The position numbers and the translations under genes were made by a program. Shown in pieces: positions 7,709 through 16,882 of a stretch of 26,078 nucleotides of DNA; the first letter of the stretch is position 1; each line of letters begins with the position of its first letter. The notes beneath the pieces are model-generated. The model searched no databases. It was given only the letters and a program-made list of their open reading frames with translations, and was not told the origin of the DNA. Source of the stretch: a bacterium UBP2_UBA4780 (GTDB lineage: Bacteria; Edwardsbacteria; AC1; EtOH8); contig DHHE01000121.1 of the NCBI GenBank assembly GCA_002403115.1, forward strand, positions 2,897 to 28,974. Reading direction: 5' to 3'.

Positions 7709-9211
7709 TCATGGTTGCCGCCCTCCGGACCATCTCAGCTCGGCCAGGTTCAGGCTCCCGTCCAGCCGGGGGACGAAGGCCAGCCGGCGGTGGTGGGCGT
7801 AGGTGCGGCTCCGGGCGTAGGCCGGGATCAGCGGCATGTCCTCCAGGGCCAGGGCCATGGCCCGGTGCAACAGCTCGATCCGGCGTCGATTGTCCAGGGT
7901 GGAGCCGGCCTGCTCGATGAGCCGGTCCATCTCCGGGTTCCGGTAGCCGCCCCAGTTGGAGCTGCCGTACTGGCGGTTATCCGGGGAGTGCAGGCAGGCG
8001 TCCAGGAAGTCGGAGGCGTCCCCGGAGCTGCACGACCAGCCCACGAAGAAGAAGGGGCTGCGGCCGGCCGACATCCTCTCGGTCAGCCCGGCCCAGCTCA
8101 GCACCCTGACCCTTGTCTTGATGCCCAAGCTGGCCAGCTGCTCGACTATCACCGGGGCCGAGCGGTTGGCCGCGGCCGGGGTCACCTCCAAAGTCGCGGC
8201 GAAACCCCGGGGGTAGCCGGCCCGGGCCAAAAGCTTCCTGGCCCTTGCCAGGTCTGGGCGCTCGGGCCGGTGTTCCGGAAGGTATCCCACCACATAGGGC
8301 GAGACGAACTGGTCGCTGGGATGCGCGTCCAGCTCGATGCGCTCTATCCAGGCCTTGGGGTCCAGCGCCCAATAGATGGCCTGCCGAACCTCCCTCTTGG
8401 AGAACGGGCCGGGGCGGGACAGGCTCATCCCCAGGAAACCGACCGACAGGCCGGGTATGATCTCGAGCCTGATGTCTGCGGCGCCCCGGTCCCGCTCCAG
8501 CTCGGCCTGGCTGATGTCCCTGGCCAGGTGGATATCCCCCCGGACCAGGGCCTCCAGCCTCCGCCCCCGGTCCTCGTAGAAGCCCAGGCGCACCCGCCCG
8601 AAGTGGGGCTTAGGCCCCCAGTATTCCCGGTTGGCCGCCAGCACCAGCTCCCGGTCGGGTCCCAGGGACTCGAATCGGTAGGGGCCGGTGCCCACCGGCC
8701 GGACGATGGTGTCCGGCTGGCCCTGGGGGACGATGGCGATGAAGGTCAGCTTGTTGAGCAGCACTGGAGACGGACGGATGGTGTGCAATTCGACCGTCAG
8801 CCCGTCCACTATCCGGACCTCGCCGACCGTGGCCAGGTAATGGCCCATCTCCGTGCCCCGGACCCGGTCCAGGCTGAACTTGACGTCGGCCGCGTCGCAG
8901 GGCGTGCCGTTGTGGAACCTCACCCCGGGCCGCAGATGGAAGCGCCAGACGTTCTCGCCCGGGTTCTCCCAGGAGACCGCCAGGCTGGGAACGATCCGCA
9001 TCCGGCCGTCGAACTCGACCAGCCGGTTGTAGATGTTGTCCATCACGGCGAAGGAGACGCTTTCGTCGTGCCGGTGGGGGTCAAGCCCCAACAGGTCTCC
9101 CTCCAGGCCCACCGACAGCTCGGCCGGCCCATCCGCCACCCGGCAACCGCCGGCCGCAAAGCCCAGCAGGCAGATCAACGAGGCTCCGGTCGCAAAATCC
9201 GACCATTTCAT
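7709..9211 (-). CDS. SBP6: family 5 extracytoplasmic solute-binding lipoprotein (class A)
   Basis: 500 residues from the ATG at 9211, chosen because GGGAGGG sits nine bases upstream and it gives a compact signal peptide (A-G-G-C23). An in-frame GTG at 9241, overlapping SBP5's stop, would add ten residues and is less likely. Mature motif L-D44-P-H-R-H-D-E, then D-N-I-Y-N-R-L, V-G-T-G-P-Y-R-F, V-R-Q-A-I-Y-W-A-L-D, S-S-G-D-A-S-D-F-L-D-A-C-L-H-S and P-R-L-D-G. It forms a subgroup with SBP5 and the relic at 4125-4320: I-Y-W/I-F-W-A-L-D, V-S-P-Y-x-V-G-Y, A-C-L-H. The neighbours are 26 bp and 15 bp away. Confidence 0.92.
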   Translation of the reverse strand: MKWSDFATGASLICLLGFAAGGCRVADGPAELSVGLEGDLLGLDPHRHDESVSFAVMDNIYNRLVEFDGRMRIVPSLAVSWENPGENVWRFHLRPGVRFHNGTPCDAADVKFSLDRVRGTEMGHYLATVGEVRIVDGLTVELHTIRPSPVLLNKLTFIAIVPQGQPDTIVRPVGTGPYRFESLGPDRELVLAANREYWGPKPHFGRVRLGFYEDRGRRLEALVRGDIHLARDISQAELERDRGAADIRLEIIPGLSVGFLGMSLSRPGPFSKREVRQAIYWALDPKAWIERIELDAHPSDQFVSPYVVGYLPEHRPERPDLARARKLLARAGYPRGFAATLEVTPAAANRSAPVIVEQLASLGIKTRVRVLSWAGLTERMSAGRSPFFFVGWSCSSGDASDFLDACLHSPDNRQYGSSNWGGYRNPEMDRLIEQAGSTLDNRRRIELLHRAMALALEDMPLIPAYARSRTYAHHRRLAFVPRLDGSLNLAELRWSGGRQP

Positions 9212-9237
9212 GGCACGAATCCCTCCCGCAAGATGGC

Positions 9238-10713
9238 TCACTTTGCCCAGGAGATCTCGATCAGTTTAACCCTGGCGTCCTGCCTGGGTGTGAAGTTCAC
9301 CTGCCGGCTGACACCGTAGGCCCGGTTCCTGATGTACAGCGGTATCAGGGGCATGTCCTCCATCACCGCCTTCTGGATCATATGGAGGATCCCGATCCTC
9401 TCCTTGTGGTCCAATGTCCGGTTGCTCTGCTCTATCAACCGGTCCACTCCCGGGTTGCTGTAGCCGCTGTGGTTGGCGTATCCGTAGCCCGTCTCGGTCC
9501 TGGTGTGCAGACAGGCGTCGTAGAGGTCGGAGGCGTCCCCCGAGCTGCAGGCCCATCCGATAAGGTAGAATTGGCTTTCCCGGCGCTTCAGGCGCTGGGT
9601 GAACCCGGTCCATTCCATGCCCGCCACCTCGACCCTGACGCCTATCCTCCCCAGCTGCCGGGCGATGACCGGTCCGCTGGAGAGGGCGGCGCTGGTCGAC
9701 AGTTCTAGCTTCAGGTCGAAGCCGCGGCCGCGGCCCGCCTCGTTCAGCAGCTTCTTGGCCCGTTCCAGGTCGGGCCTCTTCACTTCCTCCCCGGCATGGT
9801 AGCCCACGATGTATGGGGAAACAAGCTGGTTCCAGGGCTCGGCCTCCATGCCGGACATGCTGACGATCTCGGCCGGGTCCAGCGCCCAGAAAATGGCCTG
9901 CCGCACCCTCCTGCTGGACAGGGGACCCCCGGCCCCCAGATTGACGCCGAGATGGCTGACGCCCAGGCCCGGCCGGCTTAGGTAGTTAAGCCCGGGATGG
10001 GCCAGTATCCTCTCCCTGGACTCACCCTCCATGTCCCTGGCCAGAAGTATCTCCCCGGTCGTCAAGGCCTGAAGGCGTTCCCGGTCTTCCGGGATCACCT
10101 TGAAGGTGGCCTTGAGGATGGCGGGCCTGCCCCCCCAGTATCCCTCTTTGGCCTTGAGGCTTAAGAACTCGCCCTTCCTATAATCCAGGAAGACGTAGGG
10201 GCCGGTGCCCTCCGGCCTGGTCATCGGTTTCTGGCAGCCCCGGGGCACTATGGCCACGAACGTCAGCTTGTTCAAAAGGACCGGCACCGGCTTGTCTGTG
10301 GTCAGCTCCACCGTCAGGCTGTCGATCTCCGTTGCTTTGCTTACCTGTGAGATGTAGTGGCCTATCTCCGTGTTCTTGGCCCGGCTCAGGCTGTAGACGA
10401 CGTCCCCGGCCAGGCAGGGGGCGCCGGAATGGAACCTCACCCCCGGCCTTAGGCGGAAACGCCAGGTGAGATCGTCCGGATTCTCCCAGGTGACGGCCAG
10501 CGCCGGGGTGATCCGCATCTGGCCGTCGAAGGCGACCAGGGGGTCGAAGATGTTCGACAGCACGGAATGGGTGACGCTGTCATCGTGGAGGTGCGGGTCG
10601 ACGGTGACGATGTCGTCCTCCATGGCCAAACAGAGGGTCCGGTTTTCCATGTGGCCGGGTCGGCAAGAAAGCAGGGCGAGGAGGCCCAACAACTGCAGAT
10701 CCCTTGGCTTCAT
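9238..10713 (-). CDS. SBP5: family 5 extracytoplasmic solute-binding lipoprotein (class A)
   Basis: 491 residues, ATG preceded by GGAGGG. Lipobox L-L-S-C17. The mature N-terminus has V-D39-P-H-L-H-D-D, followed by S-N-I-F-D-P-L-V, E-G-T-G-P-Y-V-F, V-R-Q-A-I-F-W-A-L-D, S-S-G-D-A-S-D-L-Y-D-A-C-L-H-T, D-M-P-L-I-P-L-Y-I-R-N and P-R-Q-D. The usual V-G-T-G has become E-G-T-G. It is the sister of SBP6, and the relic next to the sensor gene has the same C-terminal signature. SBP4 ends 55 bp upstream. This region is somewhat less GC-rich than the SBP2-SBP4 part. Confidence 0.93.
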   Translation of the reverse strand: MKPRDLQLLGLLALLSCRPGHMENRTLCLAMEDDIVTVDPHLHDDSVTHSVLSNIFDPLVAFDGQMRITPALAVTWENPDDLTWRFRLRPGVRFHSGAPCLAGDVVYSLSRAKNTEIGHYISQVSKATEIDSLTVELTTDKPVPVLLNKLTFVAIVPRGCQKPMTRPEGTGPYVFLDYRKGEFLSLKAKEGYWGGRPAILKATFKVIPEDRERLQALTTGEILLARDMEGESRERILAHPGLNYLSRPGLGVSHLGVNLGAGGPLSSRRVRQAIFWALDPAEIVSMSGMEAEPWNQLVSPYIVGYHAGEEVKRPDLERAKKLLNEAGRGRGFDLKLELSTSAALSSGPVIARQLGRIGVRVEVAGMEWTGFTQRLKRRESQFYLIGWACSSGDASDLYDACLHTRTETGYGYANHSGYSNPGVDRLIEQSNRTLDHKERIGILHMIQKAVMEDMPLIPLYIRNRAYGVSRQVNFTPRQDARVKLIEISWAK

Positions 10714-10768
10714 TTTCTCCCTCCGTTTGACGGTCGGGCGAGGCGGTCGGACTCCCTGGCAACGTCCC

Positions 10769-12280
10769 TCATTTTACGGGCAGGACCTCCTTCCCCAGCA
10801 CCATCATGTCCAGGCGGGGCGTCCAGGCGATCCTGCTCGACACCCCGTAGATCTCCTCCTCGATGTAGAGCGGCACCCGGGGCAGGTCTTCCATGCAGCG
10901 GGCCATGATGGCCTGCAACGACCTCAGCCGCTGGGCTTGGTCCAGCTGGCCGGCCGAGGCCTCGATCATGCGGTCGATCTCCGGGTTTCGGTAGCCGCCC
11001 CGGTTGGTCTGCCCGTAGCCCCCGGTCCGGCTGTGGATGGCGTCCTCGAACAGGTCCGAGGCGTCGCCCGAGGTGGCGGATACGCCGAACAGGAAGAAAC
11101 CGGCGGTGTCCACCGCGGCGAAGAACTGCTCGCGGCTCACCACGTTCAGGCTGATCCTGAAACCGGCCCCGGCCAGCTGGCCCTGCAGCTCGCGCCCCAC
11201 CCCCAGACGCACCTCGGGGACGGTCAACGTAACGTCCAGCCCCCGGGGATACCCCGCCTCGGCCAGAAGCCGCCTCGCCCCGGCCGGGTCGGGGGCTGGG
11301 TCCGGAAGTGCCGGGTTGTAACCGAACACCGCCTGGGGCACCAGCTGGCTGGCCGGCTGGCCGAATCCCAGGTTCAGGCCTTTCACCAGTCCGGCCCTGT
11401 CCACGGCCGCCGAAAGGGCCCGGCGCACCTTGAGCTGGTTGAACGGACTCCTCCCGAAATCGTACCCCAGGTACCTGAGGGTGAGGCCCGGCCGGCTGAC
11501 CAGGCTGAAGGCCGGATCCGGGTTTTCCCTGAGCCCGGCGGCCCGGGACACGTCCACCTGGGAGACGATGACGGCCTTGCCCGACATCAAAAGCCCGACG
11601 GCCTGGTCCTGGTCCTCCAGGCTCATGATGATCATTTTTCCATAGGAAGGCGGCCGGCACCAGTAGCCGGAAAAGGCCGACAGGGTCAGCGGACCGCCGG
11701 TCGGGAACGACTCGAAGCGGTAGGGGCCGGTGCCCACGGGTTTTTCGGAGAATCCCCGGTCGCCTAGCCTCTCCATCGCCGGCCGGGGGACGATGAAGAC
11801 GTTGACCAGCCGGTTGAGCAGCAGGGGGTAGGGCCTTTTGGTCCTCAGCCTGACCGTGTGGTCGTCGACCCTGATAATCGAATCGACCATGATGAAATCG
11901 GCCTTGAGGGCCGAGGCCTGGTGCCCCCTGGCCCGCGACAGCGAGTAGACAACGTCGTCGGCCGTGAGCCTGGTCCCGTCATGGAATACGACTTCTTCGC
12001 GCAGGTTGAAGACCCAGTTCAGATCGTCCGGATTCTCCCAGCTTCGGGCCAGAAGCGGGCGGATCTTCATCTGGGGGTCGAACTCCACCAGCCCCTCCAG
12101 GATGTTGGCCTGCACCGAAAAGGTTATCTGCTCGGACCTGAGATGCGGGGTCAGGGTCAGGGGCCGGCCCCGGTGGACCACCGTCAACTGGTCGCCAACC
12201 CGCTGGGCTCCGCATCCCAGAACTGCCGCCAGCAACGCTGCCGGCAGGATGTTACCTGATATCGGCGGGAGCTTTGGCAA
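10769..12280 (-). CDS. SBP4: family 5 extracytoplasmic solute-binding lipoprotein (class B)
   Basis: 503 residues. It starts with TTG at 12280, supported by AAGGAGGT five bases upstream; the 5' end overlaps the end of SBP3 by 29 bp. Lipobox V-L-G-C23. Class B N-terminal motif L-T-P-H46-L-R-S-E and V-V-H-R-G before it. Then V-G-T-G-P-Y-R-F, G-F-G-Q-P-A-S-Q-L-V-P-Q-A-V-F-G, S-G-D-A-S-D-L-F-E-D-A-I-H-S-R-T-G-G-Y-G, and C-terminal P-R-L-D-M-M-V-L-G-K-E-V. Its last coding stretch is identical over 50 nt to that of SBP2 (10784-10833 against 13798-13847), and it shares a 26-nt identical stretch with SBP3. Confidence 0.92.
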   Translation of the reverse strand: MPKLPPISGNILPAALLAAVLGCGAQRVGDQLTVVHRGRPLTLTPHLRSEQITFSVQANILEGLVEFDPQMKIRPLLARSWENPDDLNWVFNLREEVVFHDGTRLTADDVVYSLSRARGHQASALKADFIMVDSIIRVDDHTVRLRTKRPYPLLLNRLVNVFIVPRPAMERLGDRGFSEKPVGTGPYRFESFPTGGPLTLSAFSGYWCRPPSYGKMIIMSLEDQDQAVGLLMSGKAVIVSQVDVSRAAGLRENPDPAFSLVSRPGLTLRYLGYDFGRSPFNQLKVRRALSAAVDRAGLVKGLNLGFGQPASQLVPQAVFGYNPALPDPAPDPAGARRLLAEAGYPRGLDVTLTVPEVRLGVGRELQGQLAGAGFRISLNVVSREQFFAAVDTAGFFLFGVSATSGDASDLFEDAIHSRTGGYGQTNRGGYRNPEIDRMIEASAGQLDQAQRLRSLQAIMARCMEDLPRVPLYIEEEIYGVSSRIAWTPRLDMMVLGKEVLPVK

Positions 12281-13775
12281 ACCGCACCTCCTTTGCCAGC
12301 AGCATCAGGTCGGCCCTGGGCCGCCAGTCGATCCGGGCCGAAACCCCGTAGACGTCGTCGCCCACCACCAGCGGGGCCCTCGGCATGTCGTCCATCGCCA
12401 GAGCCATTATCTCCTGAAGGGCCTGCCGCCTTTGCACCTGGTCGGTCAGGAGCGAAGCCTTTTCGATCATCAGGTCCATCCTCCGGTTGCGGTAGCCCCC
12501 TCGGTTTGTCTGGCCGTATCCCCCGGTCCGGCTGTGGATGGCGTCATCCATCAGGTCGGCGGCGTCGGCCGACAGGCTGGAGGCGCCCATCAGGAAGAAA
12601 CCGGCCGTGTCCACCGCCCGGAAGAACTCCTCCCGGCTCCAGGCCAGCAGTTCGAGCCGTATGCCGGCAGCCTTCATCTGTTTGGCCAACAGCGCCCCCA
12701 GTCCCAACCTAGCGTCCGGCAGGGTCAGGACCAGGTCGATGCCGCCGGGGTATCCGGCCTCCCGCAGCAGCCTCCGCGCCTCCGCCGGGTCGTAGGCCAG
12801 GGGCGGCAGCTCCGGATTGAACCCGAACACGCCGGAGGTCACCAGCTGGCTGGCCGGCGCCCCGAAGCCGGCATAGGCCGAATCGATGATCTCCCTCCGG
12901 TCGACCGCCAGGGCCACCGCCCTTCTCACCCGCCTGTCGCGGAAGGGGCGGCTCCGGCAGTCGAAGCCCAGGTACCTCATCAGCAGGCCGGGACGGCTGA
13001 TGATGCGGTATCTGGCCGGGGCGGCTTGGGCCAATCCCCTGGCCGAGTCGGCGTCGACCTGGGTGACGATGTCCGCCTCGCCCGCGGCCAGCATGGCCAG
13101 GGCCGGACCAAGCTTCCATTGGCTCCAGACCACCAAGCGGCGGACCTCGGGCCGCTCCGCCCAGTATCCCTCCCAGCGATCCAGGACGAGCGGCCCGCCC
13201 TCGGGGAACGACGCCAGGCGGTAGGGTCCCGTGCCCACCGGCGCCCTTGCGAAACGCTGTTCGCCCAGACGCTCGGCCGCCCCGGCGGGGATGATGAACA
13301 CGTTGATCAGCTTGTTGGGCAGGGCCGGACAGGACCGGGTGGTGGCCATCCTGACGGCGCTTCTGTCAAATGCCTCAATGGAACGGACGTCTGAGAAGTT
13401 GCCCTTGAGAACCGATCCGGGGTGGGACCGGGCCCTCTCCAGGGAGTAGGCCACGTCCCTGGCGGTCAGCTCGGTCCCATCGTGGAACTTGATCCCCGGG
13501 CGGATCCGGAAAATCCAGGTGGTGTCGTTCGGACATTCCCATCCCTCGGCCAGCGACGGCCTGATCTCCATCTCGGGCGACAGTGCCACCAGGGCCTCAT
13601 AGATGTTGGACTGCACCGAGACGGTGACCACCTCGGCTTTTAGATGAGGGGCCAGGGTCAGGGGCCAGCCCCGGTGGACCACCGTCAGCGTCCGGTCGCC
13701 AACCAGCTGGGCGCAGCCGGGGATCATGGCCGCCAGCGCCGCCAGGGCCGTTATATATCTATATAATACTCGCAT
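12252..13775 (-). CDS. SBP3: family 5 extracytoplasmic solute-binding lipoprotein (class B)
   Basis: 507 residues, ATG seven bases after the SBP2 stop. There is no good Shine-Dalgarno, so translation probably depends on coupling to SBP2. Lipobox I-P-G-C21. Class B N-terminal motif V-V-H-R-G-W-P-L-T-L-A-P-H44-L-K-A-E, then V-G-T-G-P-Y-R-L, V-R-R-A-V-A-L-A-V-D-R, G-F-G-A-P-A-S-Q-L-V, S-A-D-A-A-D-L-M-D-D-A-I-H-S-R-T-G-G-Y-G-Q, and P-R-A-D. The S-G-D-A-S motif of its paralogues is changed to S-A-D-A-A. The C-terminus runs seven residues past the family end into SBP4. The signal-peptide region contains an AT-rich run (TATATCTATATA) unusual for this GC-rich locus. Confidence 0.92.
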   Translation of the reverse strand: MRVLYRYITALAALAAMIPGCAQLVGDRTLTVVHRGWPLTLAPHLKAEVVTVSVQSNIYEALVALSPEMEIRPSLAEGWECPNDTTWIFRIRPGIKFHDGTELTARDVAYSLERARSHPGSVLKGNFSDVRSIEAFDRSAVRMATTRSCPALPNKLINVFIIPAGAAERLGEQRFARAPVGTGPYRLASFPEGGPLVLDRWEGYWAERPEVRRLVVWSQWKLGPALAMLAAGEADIVTQVDADSARGLAQAAPARYRIISRPGLLMRYLGFDCRSRPFRDRRVRRAVALAVDRREIIDSAYAGFGAPASQLVTSGVFGFNPELPPLAYDPAEARRLLREAGYPGGIDLVLTLPDARLGLGALLAKQMKAAGIRLELLAWSREEFFRAVDTAGFFLMGASSLSADAADLMDDAIHSRTGGYGQTNRGGYRNRRMDLMIEKASLLTDQVQRRQALQEIMALAMDDMPRAPLVVGDDVYGVSARIDWRPRADLMLLAKEVRFAKAPADIR

Positions 13776-13782
13776 GCGATCG

Positions 13783-15288
13783 CTATGGCCTGAAACCGAC
13801 CTCCTTCCCCAGCACCATCATGTCCAGGCGGGGCGTCCAGGCGATCCCGGCGGTGGCCCCGCTGACCTGGTCCTCCACGTAAAGCGGCACCATGGCCACG
13901 TCCCGGCAGACCAGCTCCATCGCCTGCTGGATGAGTCCCAGCCGGCGTTCCTGCGAGAAGCAGGTGTCCGAGGTCTCGATCAGGCGGTCCACCTCGGGGT
14001 TGGCGTAGCGCCCGTAGTTGTTGATCCCGTAGCCCCCGCCCCTGGAGTGGATGGCCTCGTCCAGCAGGTCCGAGGCGTCGCCCGAGGAACTGCCGTACCC
14101 GATGTAGAAGAAGGCGGCGGTGTCCAGCGCCCGGAAGAACCTCTCGCGGGAAAGCAGGTTCAGGGTCAGCTTGATACCGGCCGGCCTCATGTGCTCCTGA
14201 AGCCGGCGGCCCACCGCCTCCCGCTGCTCGGGCAGCACCAGCGTCAGCTCCAGCCCCCGGGGGTGGCCGGCCTCGGCCAGCAGCTCCGAGGCCCGCTTGG
14301 GGTCGTAGGGAAGCGGCGGCAGGCGGTCGTTGTGCCCGAAGACCGTGGAGGGCACGGACTGGTTGGCCGGGATGCCGTACCCGTGGCAGACGGTCTCCAC
14401 CAGGTCCCGGCGGTCGACCGCCAGCTGCATCGCCTGCCGCACCAGGGGATTGTCGAAGGGCCTGGCCGCCCAGCGGAAGCCCAGATAGCGCAGCACCAGG
14501 CCGGAGCGGCGGTGGATGCGGTAGCGGCTGGAACCGGGATCGTCCAGGCGGCGGGCGGCCGCCGGGTCCAGCAGCGGGACGACTGTCGGCTGGTCTCCGG
14601 ATTCCAGCAGGCGCCTGATGTCGTCGGCACCGGCGGCCTCGACCAGCCGCACCTGTCCGAAGCCCGGCCTCTTCCCCCAGTAGCCGGAAAAGGCCTCCAG
14701 AACCAGGGGCCCGCCGGCCGGATAGCTTTTGAGATAGTAGGGCCCGGTGCCCACCGGGGACTGGTCGAACTTCCCCGGACCCATGGCGGTGAAGGCATCC
14801 ATGGGGACGACGAAGACCGACACCAGTTTGTACAGCAGCAGTGGGAAGGGGCGCCTGGAGGTGATCCTGACCGTCAGCCCGTCAACGGCCTCTATGGACT
14901 CGATCTGGACGAAGTTGGCCCGCAGCGAGGACCCCGAGTCTTCCCTGGCGCGCTTCAGCGAGAAGACCACGTCGGACGCGGTCAGCGGGGCGCCGTTGTG
15001 GAAGGTTACCCCGCGGCGCAGCCGGAACACCCAGGTCCTGGGGTCGGGGGTCTCCCAGGTCTCGGCCAGCAGGGGCGACACCCTCATCCTGGGGTCGAAT
15101 TCCACCAGGCCCTCGTAGATGTTGGACTGCACCATCATGGTGAAGAGCTCGGGCATGCCGTGTGGCACCAGGGTGATCGGCCACCCCTGCCCGGCCACCA
15201 CCAGGACCGGCGGCTGTTTTGCCGGCCCGCCGCAGCCGGCCAGCGCGGCCGCCAGGGCCATGGCGGCTATGGCGCATCGGTGTTTCAT
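13783..15288 (-). CDS. SBP2: family 5 extracytoplasmic solute-binding lipoprotein (class B)
   Basis: 501 residues from the ATG at 15288, preferred because GAGGAG lies just upstream and it opens directly into a compact signal peptide (L-A-G-C19). The frame continues 18 codons further upstream, but those residues are hydrophilic and follow no family pattern. Class B N-terminal motif L-V-P-H43-G-M-P-E, the most divergent of the group. Then S-N-I-Y-E-G-L-V, V-G-T-G-P-Y-Y-L, V-R-Q-A-M-Q-L-A-V-D-R, S-S-G-D-A-S-D-L-L-D-E-A-I-H-S, and P-R-L-D-M-M-V-L-G-K-E-V. It stands 85 bp from the TPR gene and 7 bp from SBP3. Confidence 0.93.
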   Translation of the reverse strand: MKHRCAIAAMALAAALAGCGGPAKQPPVLVVAGQGWPITLVPHGMPELFTMMVQSNIYEGLVEFDPRMRVSPLLAETWETPDPRTWVFRLRRGVTFHNGAPLTASDVVFSLKRAREDSGSSLRANFVQIESIEAVDGLTVRITSRRPFPLLLYKLVSVFVVPMDAFTAMGPGKFDQSPVGTGPYYLKSYPAGGPLVLEAFSGYWGKRPGFGQVRLVEAAGADDIRRLLESGDQPTVVPLLDPAAARRLDDPGSSRYRIHRRSGLVLRYLGFRWAARPFDNPLVRQAMQLAVDRRDLVETVCHGYGIPANQSVPSTVFGHNDRLPPLPYDPKRASELLAEAGHPRGLELTLVLPEQREAVGRRLQEHMRPAGIKLTLNLLSRERFFRALDTAAFFYIGYGSSSGDASDLLDEAIHSRGGGYGINNYGRYANPEVDRLIETSDTCFSQERRLGLIQQAMELVCRDVAMVPLYVEDQVSGATAGIAWTPRLDMMVLGKEVGFRP

Positions 15289-15373
15289 TGCGGCTCCTCG
15301 CTGCTCTTTGTGTTTTTCGTGCGGCCCTTGCGGCGCGGACATCGGGATTGCGCGCCAGCGGCAAAGGGCGCCA

Positions 15374-16792
15374 TCAAGCCCCGTGTCCAGCCTTCATTCG
15401 CTCCAACTGCGACCCTGCCTTCTCCAGCCAGGCGGCATTGCCGATCACCGTAAAATGCTCCCGGGCCTGGGTCAGCAAGTCCGCTGCCTCCCCGTGCCTT
15501 TTCCGGCCGATCAGGAACTCGGCCAAGCGGTATTGGGCGATCGACAGGTCGTGCGCCTGTTTGAGTTCCTTATAGAGCAAGATCGACTCCCGGAAACGGC
15601 CCTCGGCGGCTCCGTCCTCGCCGCCGGCGGAGGCCACCCGGGCCGCCAGCAACAACGCCCCTGCCCGACCGGACTTGGAGCCAAGCTCCTCAGCCAATCT
15701 TAACGCTTTCCCGGCGCGTTCGGCCGCCTCCGGCCGCCGCCCCGAGAGGGCCAGCTCGCCGAAAAGCAGCTCGTTCCGGCGGACAACCTCCCTGATGCCC
15801 AGCTTCTCCGCCAGTGTTTGCGATTTCTCCAGCAGCTCCCCGGCCCGCGCCGGGTCCGACCTTTCGAGATGATTCCGGGCGAGGTTGCTCAGGCAAAAGG
15901 CCTGGCCCTTCTGGTCCCCGATCGCCTGAAGCAGGCTCAGCGCCTTCGTCAGGTTCTCCAGTCCGCTGGCGTGGTCGCCCAGAAAACCCCGGGCGACGCC
16001 TATGTTGTTGTGGCTGTATGCCTGGCCGTAGAGATCGCCTATCTCCTCCTGAATGTCCAAGGCCCGGCGGTAATGCTCCAGGGCCAGGTGATAATCGCCC
16101 AGGCTGTTGTGCAAAAAGCCCAAGTTGTTCAGGCTTTCCGCCTGCCCGTAGCGGTCGCCGATCTCCTCCCTTATCATCGAAGAGGCCCGGTGGCAGTCGA
16201 AGGCCCGGGGAAGATCGCCAAGCAGGGCATTCACCGACCCCAGATAGCTGAGGGTTATCGCCTTCCCCTTACGGTCGCCTGCCGCCTCCTGTATCGCCAG
16301 CGATCTGCCGAAGCAATCGATGGCTTCCGGATAATCCCCGGTGTGCCAGCTGACAACGCCGATGTTGCTGAGGCTGGTGGCCTGGCCCGACCGGTCGCCG
16401 ACTTCCTCCTGCAGCTCCAGGGACCGCCGGTAGTGCTCCATGGCCCCGGGATAGTCGCCGAGAACGTGGCATACGTAACCGAGGCTGTTGAGGCTGGCCG
16501 CCTGCCCCTTCCCGTCGCCGATCCCCCGATAGATCGACAGGGATTCCCCGGCCGCGTCGCGCATTGCTTCATACCGGCCGGCGACGGCGTGGATGTCGCC
16601 CAGCCGCTGCTTGAACTCGGCCACGGCCCTCCTGTCGCCCAGACGGCCGGCGATGGCCAGGCCTCGCTCCACATCGGCCAGCGCCCTATCGCTCCTTCCC
16701 ATCAGGTAAAGGACCTTCGCCCGGCACTGGTGGACGTGGACCAGCTTCCCGTGGTCTATCCCGCCTCCGGCCTTCAAGCGGCTCAGCACCAC
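15374..16792 (-). CDS. tetratricopeptide-repeat protein, probably the detached C-terminal part of a larger protein
   Basis: About 472 residues built mainly of 40-residue TPR units of the MalT/LGN/kinesin-light-chain style. Repeats of G-D-x-x-G-Q-A-x-S-L-x-N-L-G followed by G-D-Y-x-x-A-x-x-x-Y-R-R-x-L occur about every 40 residues from roughly residue 50 to 280, with more divergent helices to the end. There is no signal peptide or membrane segment, so it should be a cytoplasmic protein-interaction scaffold. The GTG start at 16792 has no clear Shine-Dalgarno. The frame is open for about 31 more codons upstream, back to the SBP1 stop, without an ATG. Such TPR blocks commonly sit behind AAA/STAND ATPase, cyclase or regulator domains, so a lost N-terminal portion is plausible. 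The start is uncertain. Confidence 0.8.
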   Translation of the reverse strand: MVLSRLKAGGGIDHGKLVHVHQCRAKVLYLMGRSDRALADVERGLAIAGRLGDRRAVAEFKQRLGDIHAVAGRYEAMRDAAGESLSIYRGIGDGKGQAASLNSLGYVCHVLGDYPGAMEHYRRSLELQEEVGDRSGQATSLSNIGVVSWHTGDYPEAIDCFGRSLAIQEAAGDRKGKAITLSYLGSVNALLGDLPRAFDCHRASSMIREEIGDRYGQAESLNNLGFLHNSLGDYHLALEHYRRALDIQEEIGDLYGQAYSHNNIGVARGFLGDHASGLENLTKALSLLQAIGDQKGQAFCLSNLARNHLERSDPARAGELLEKSQTLAEKLGIREVVRRNELLFGELALSGRRPEAAERAGKALRLAEELGSKSGRAGALLLAARVASAGGEDGAAEGRFRESILLYKELKQAHDLSIAQYRLAEFLIGRKRHGEAADLLTQAREHFTVIGNAAWLEKAGSQLERMKAGHGA

Positions 16793-16882
16793 GATGCCGC
16801 CTATAAATCGAACCGCCTGCAGCCTGACGGCAGCCGCCGGCCGGCCGGAAACCTCATCGCCCGATTCCGCATATCCGGCCTC

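Noticed and set aside
4468..13767. Shared AT-rich 14-mer ATATATCTATATAA near 4470 and 13753 as a possible regulatory site
   Set aside because: One copy lies in coding sequence of the SBP3 signal peptide and the other in an AT-rich gap. The low-complexity AT composition makes a chance match likely and no third copy was seen.
7715..15453. Several 400-575-codon plus-strand frames opposite the SBP genes
   Set aside because: They mirror the SBP coding frames, have no family motifs, and resemble each other only because the SBPs do. They are antisense shadows.
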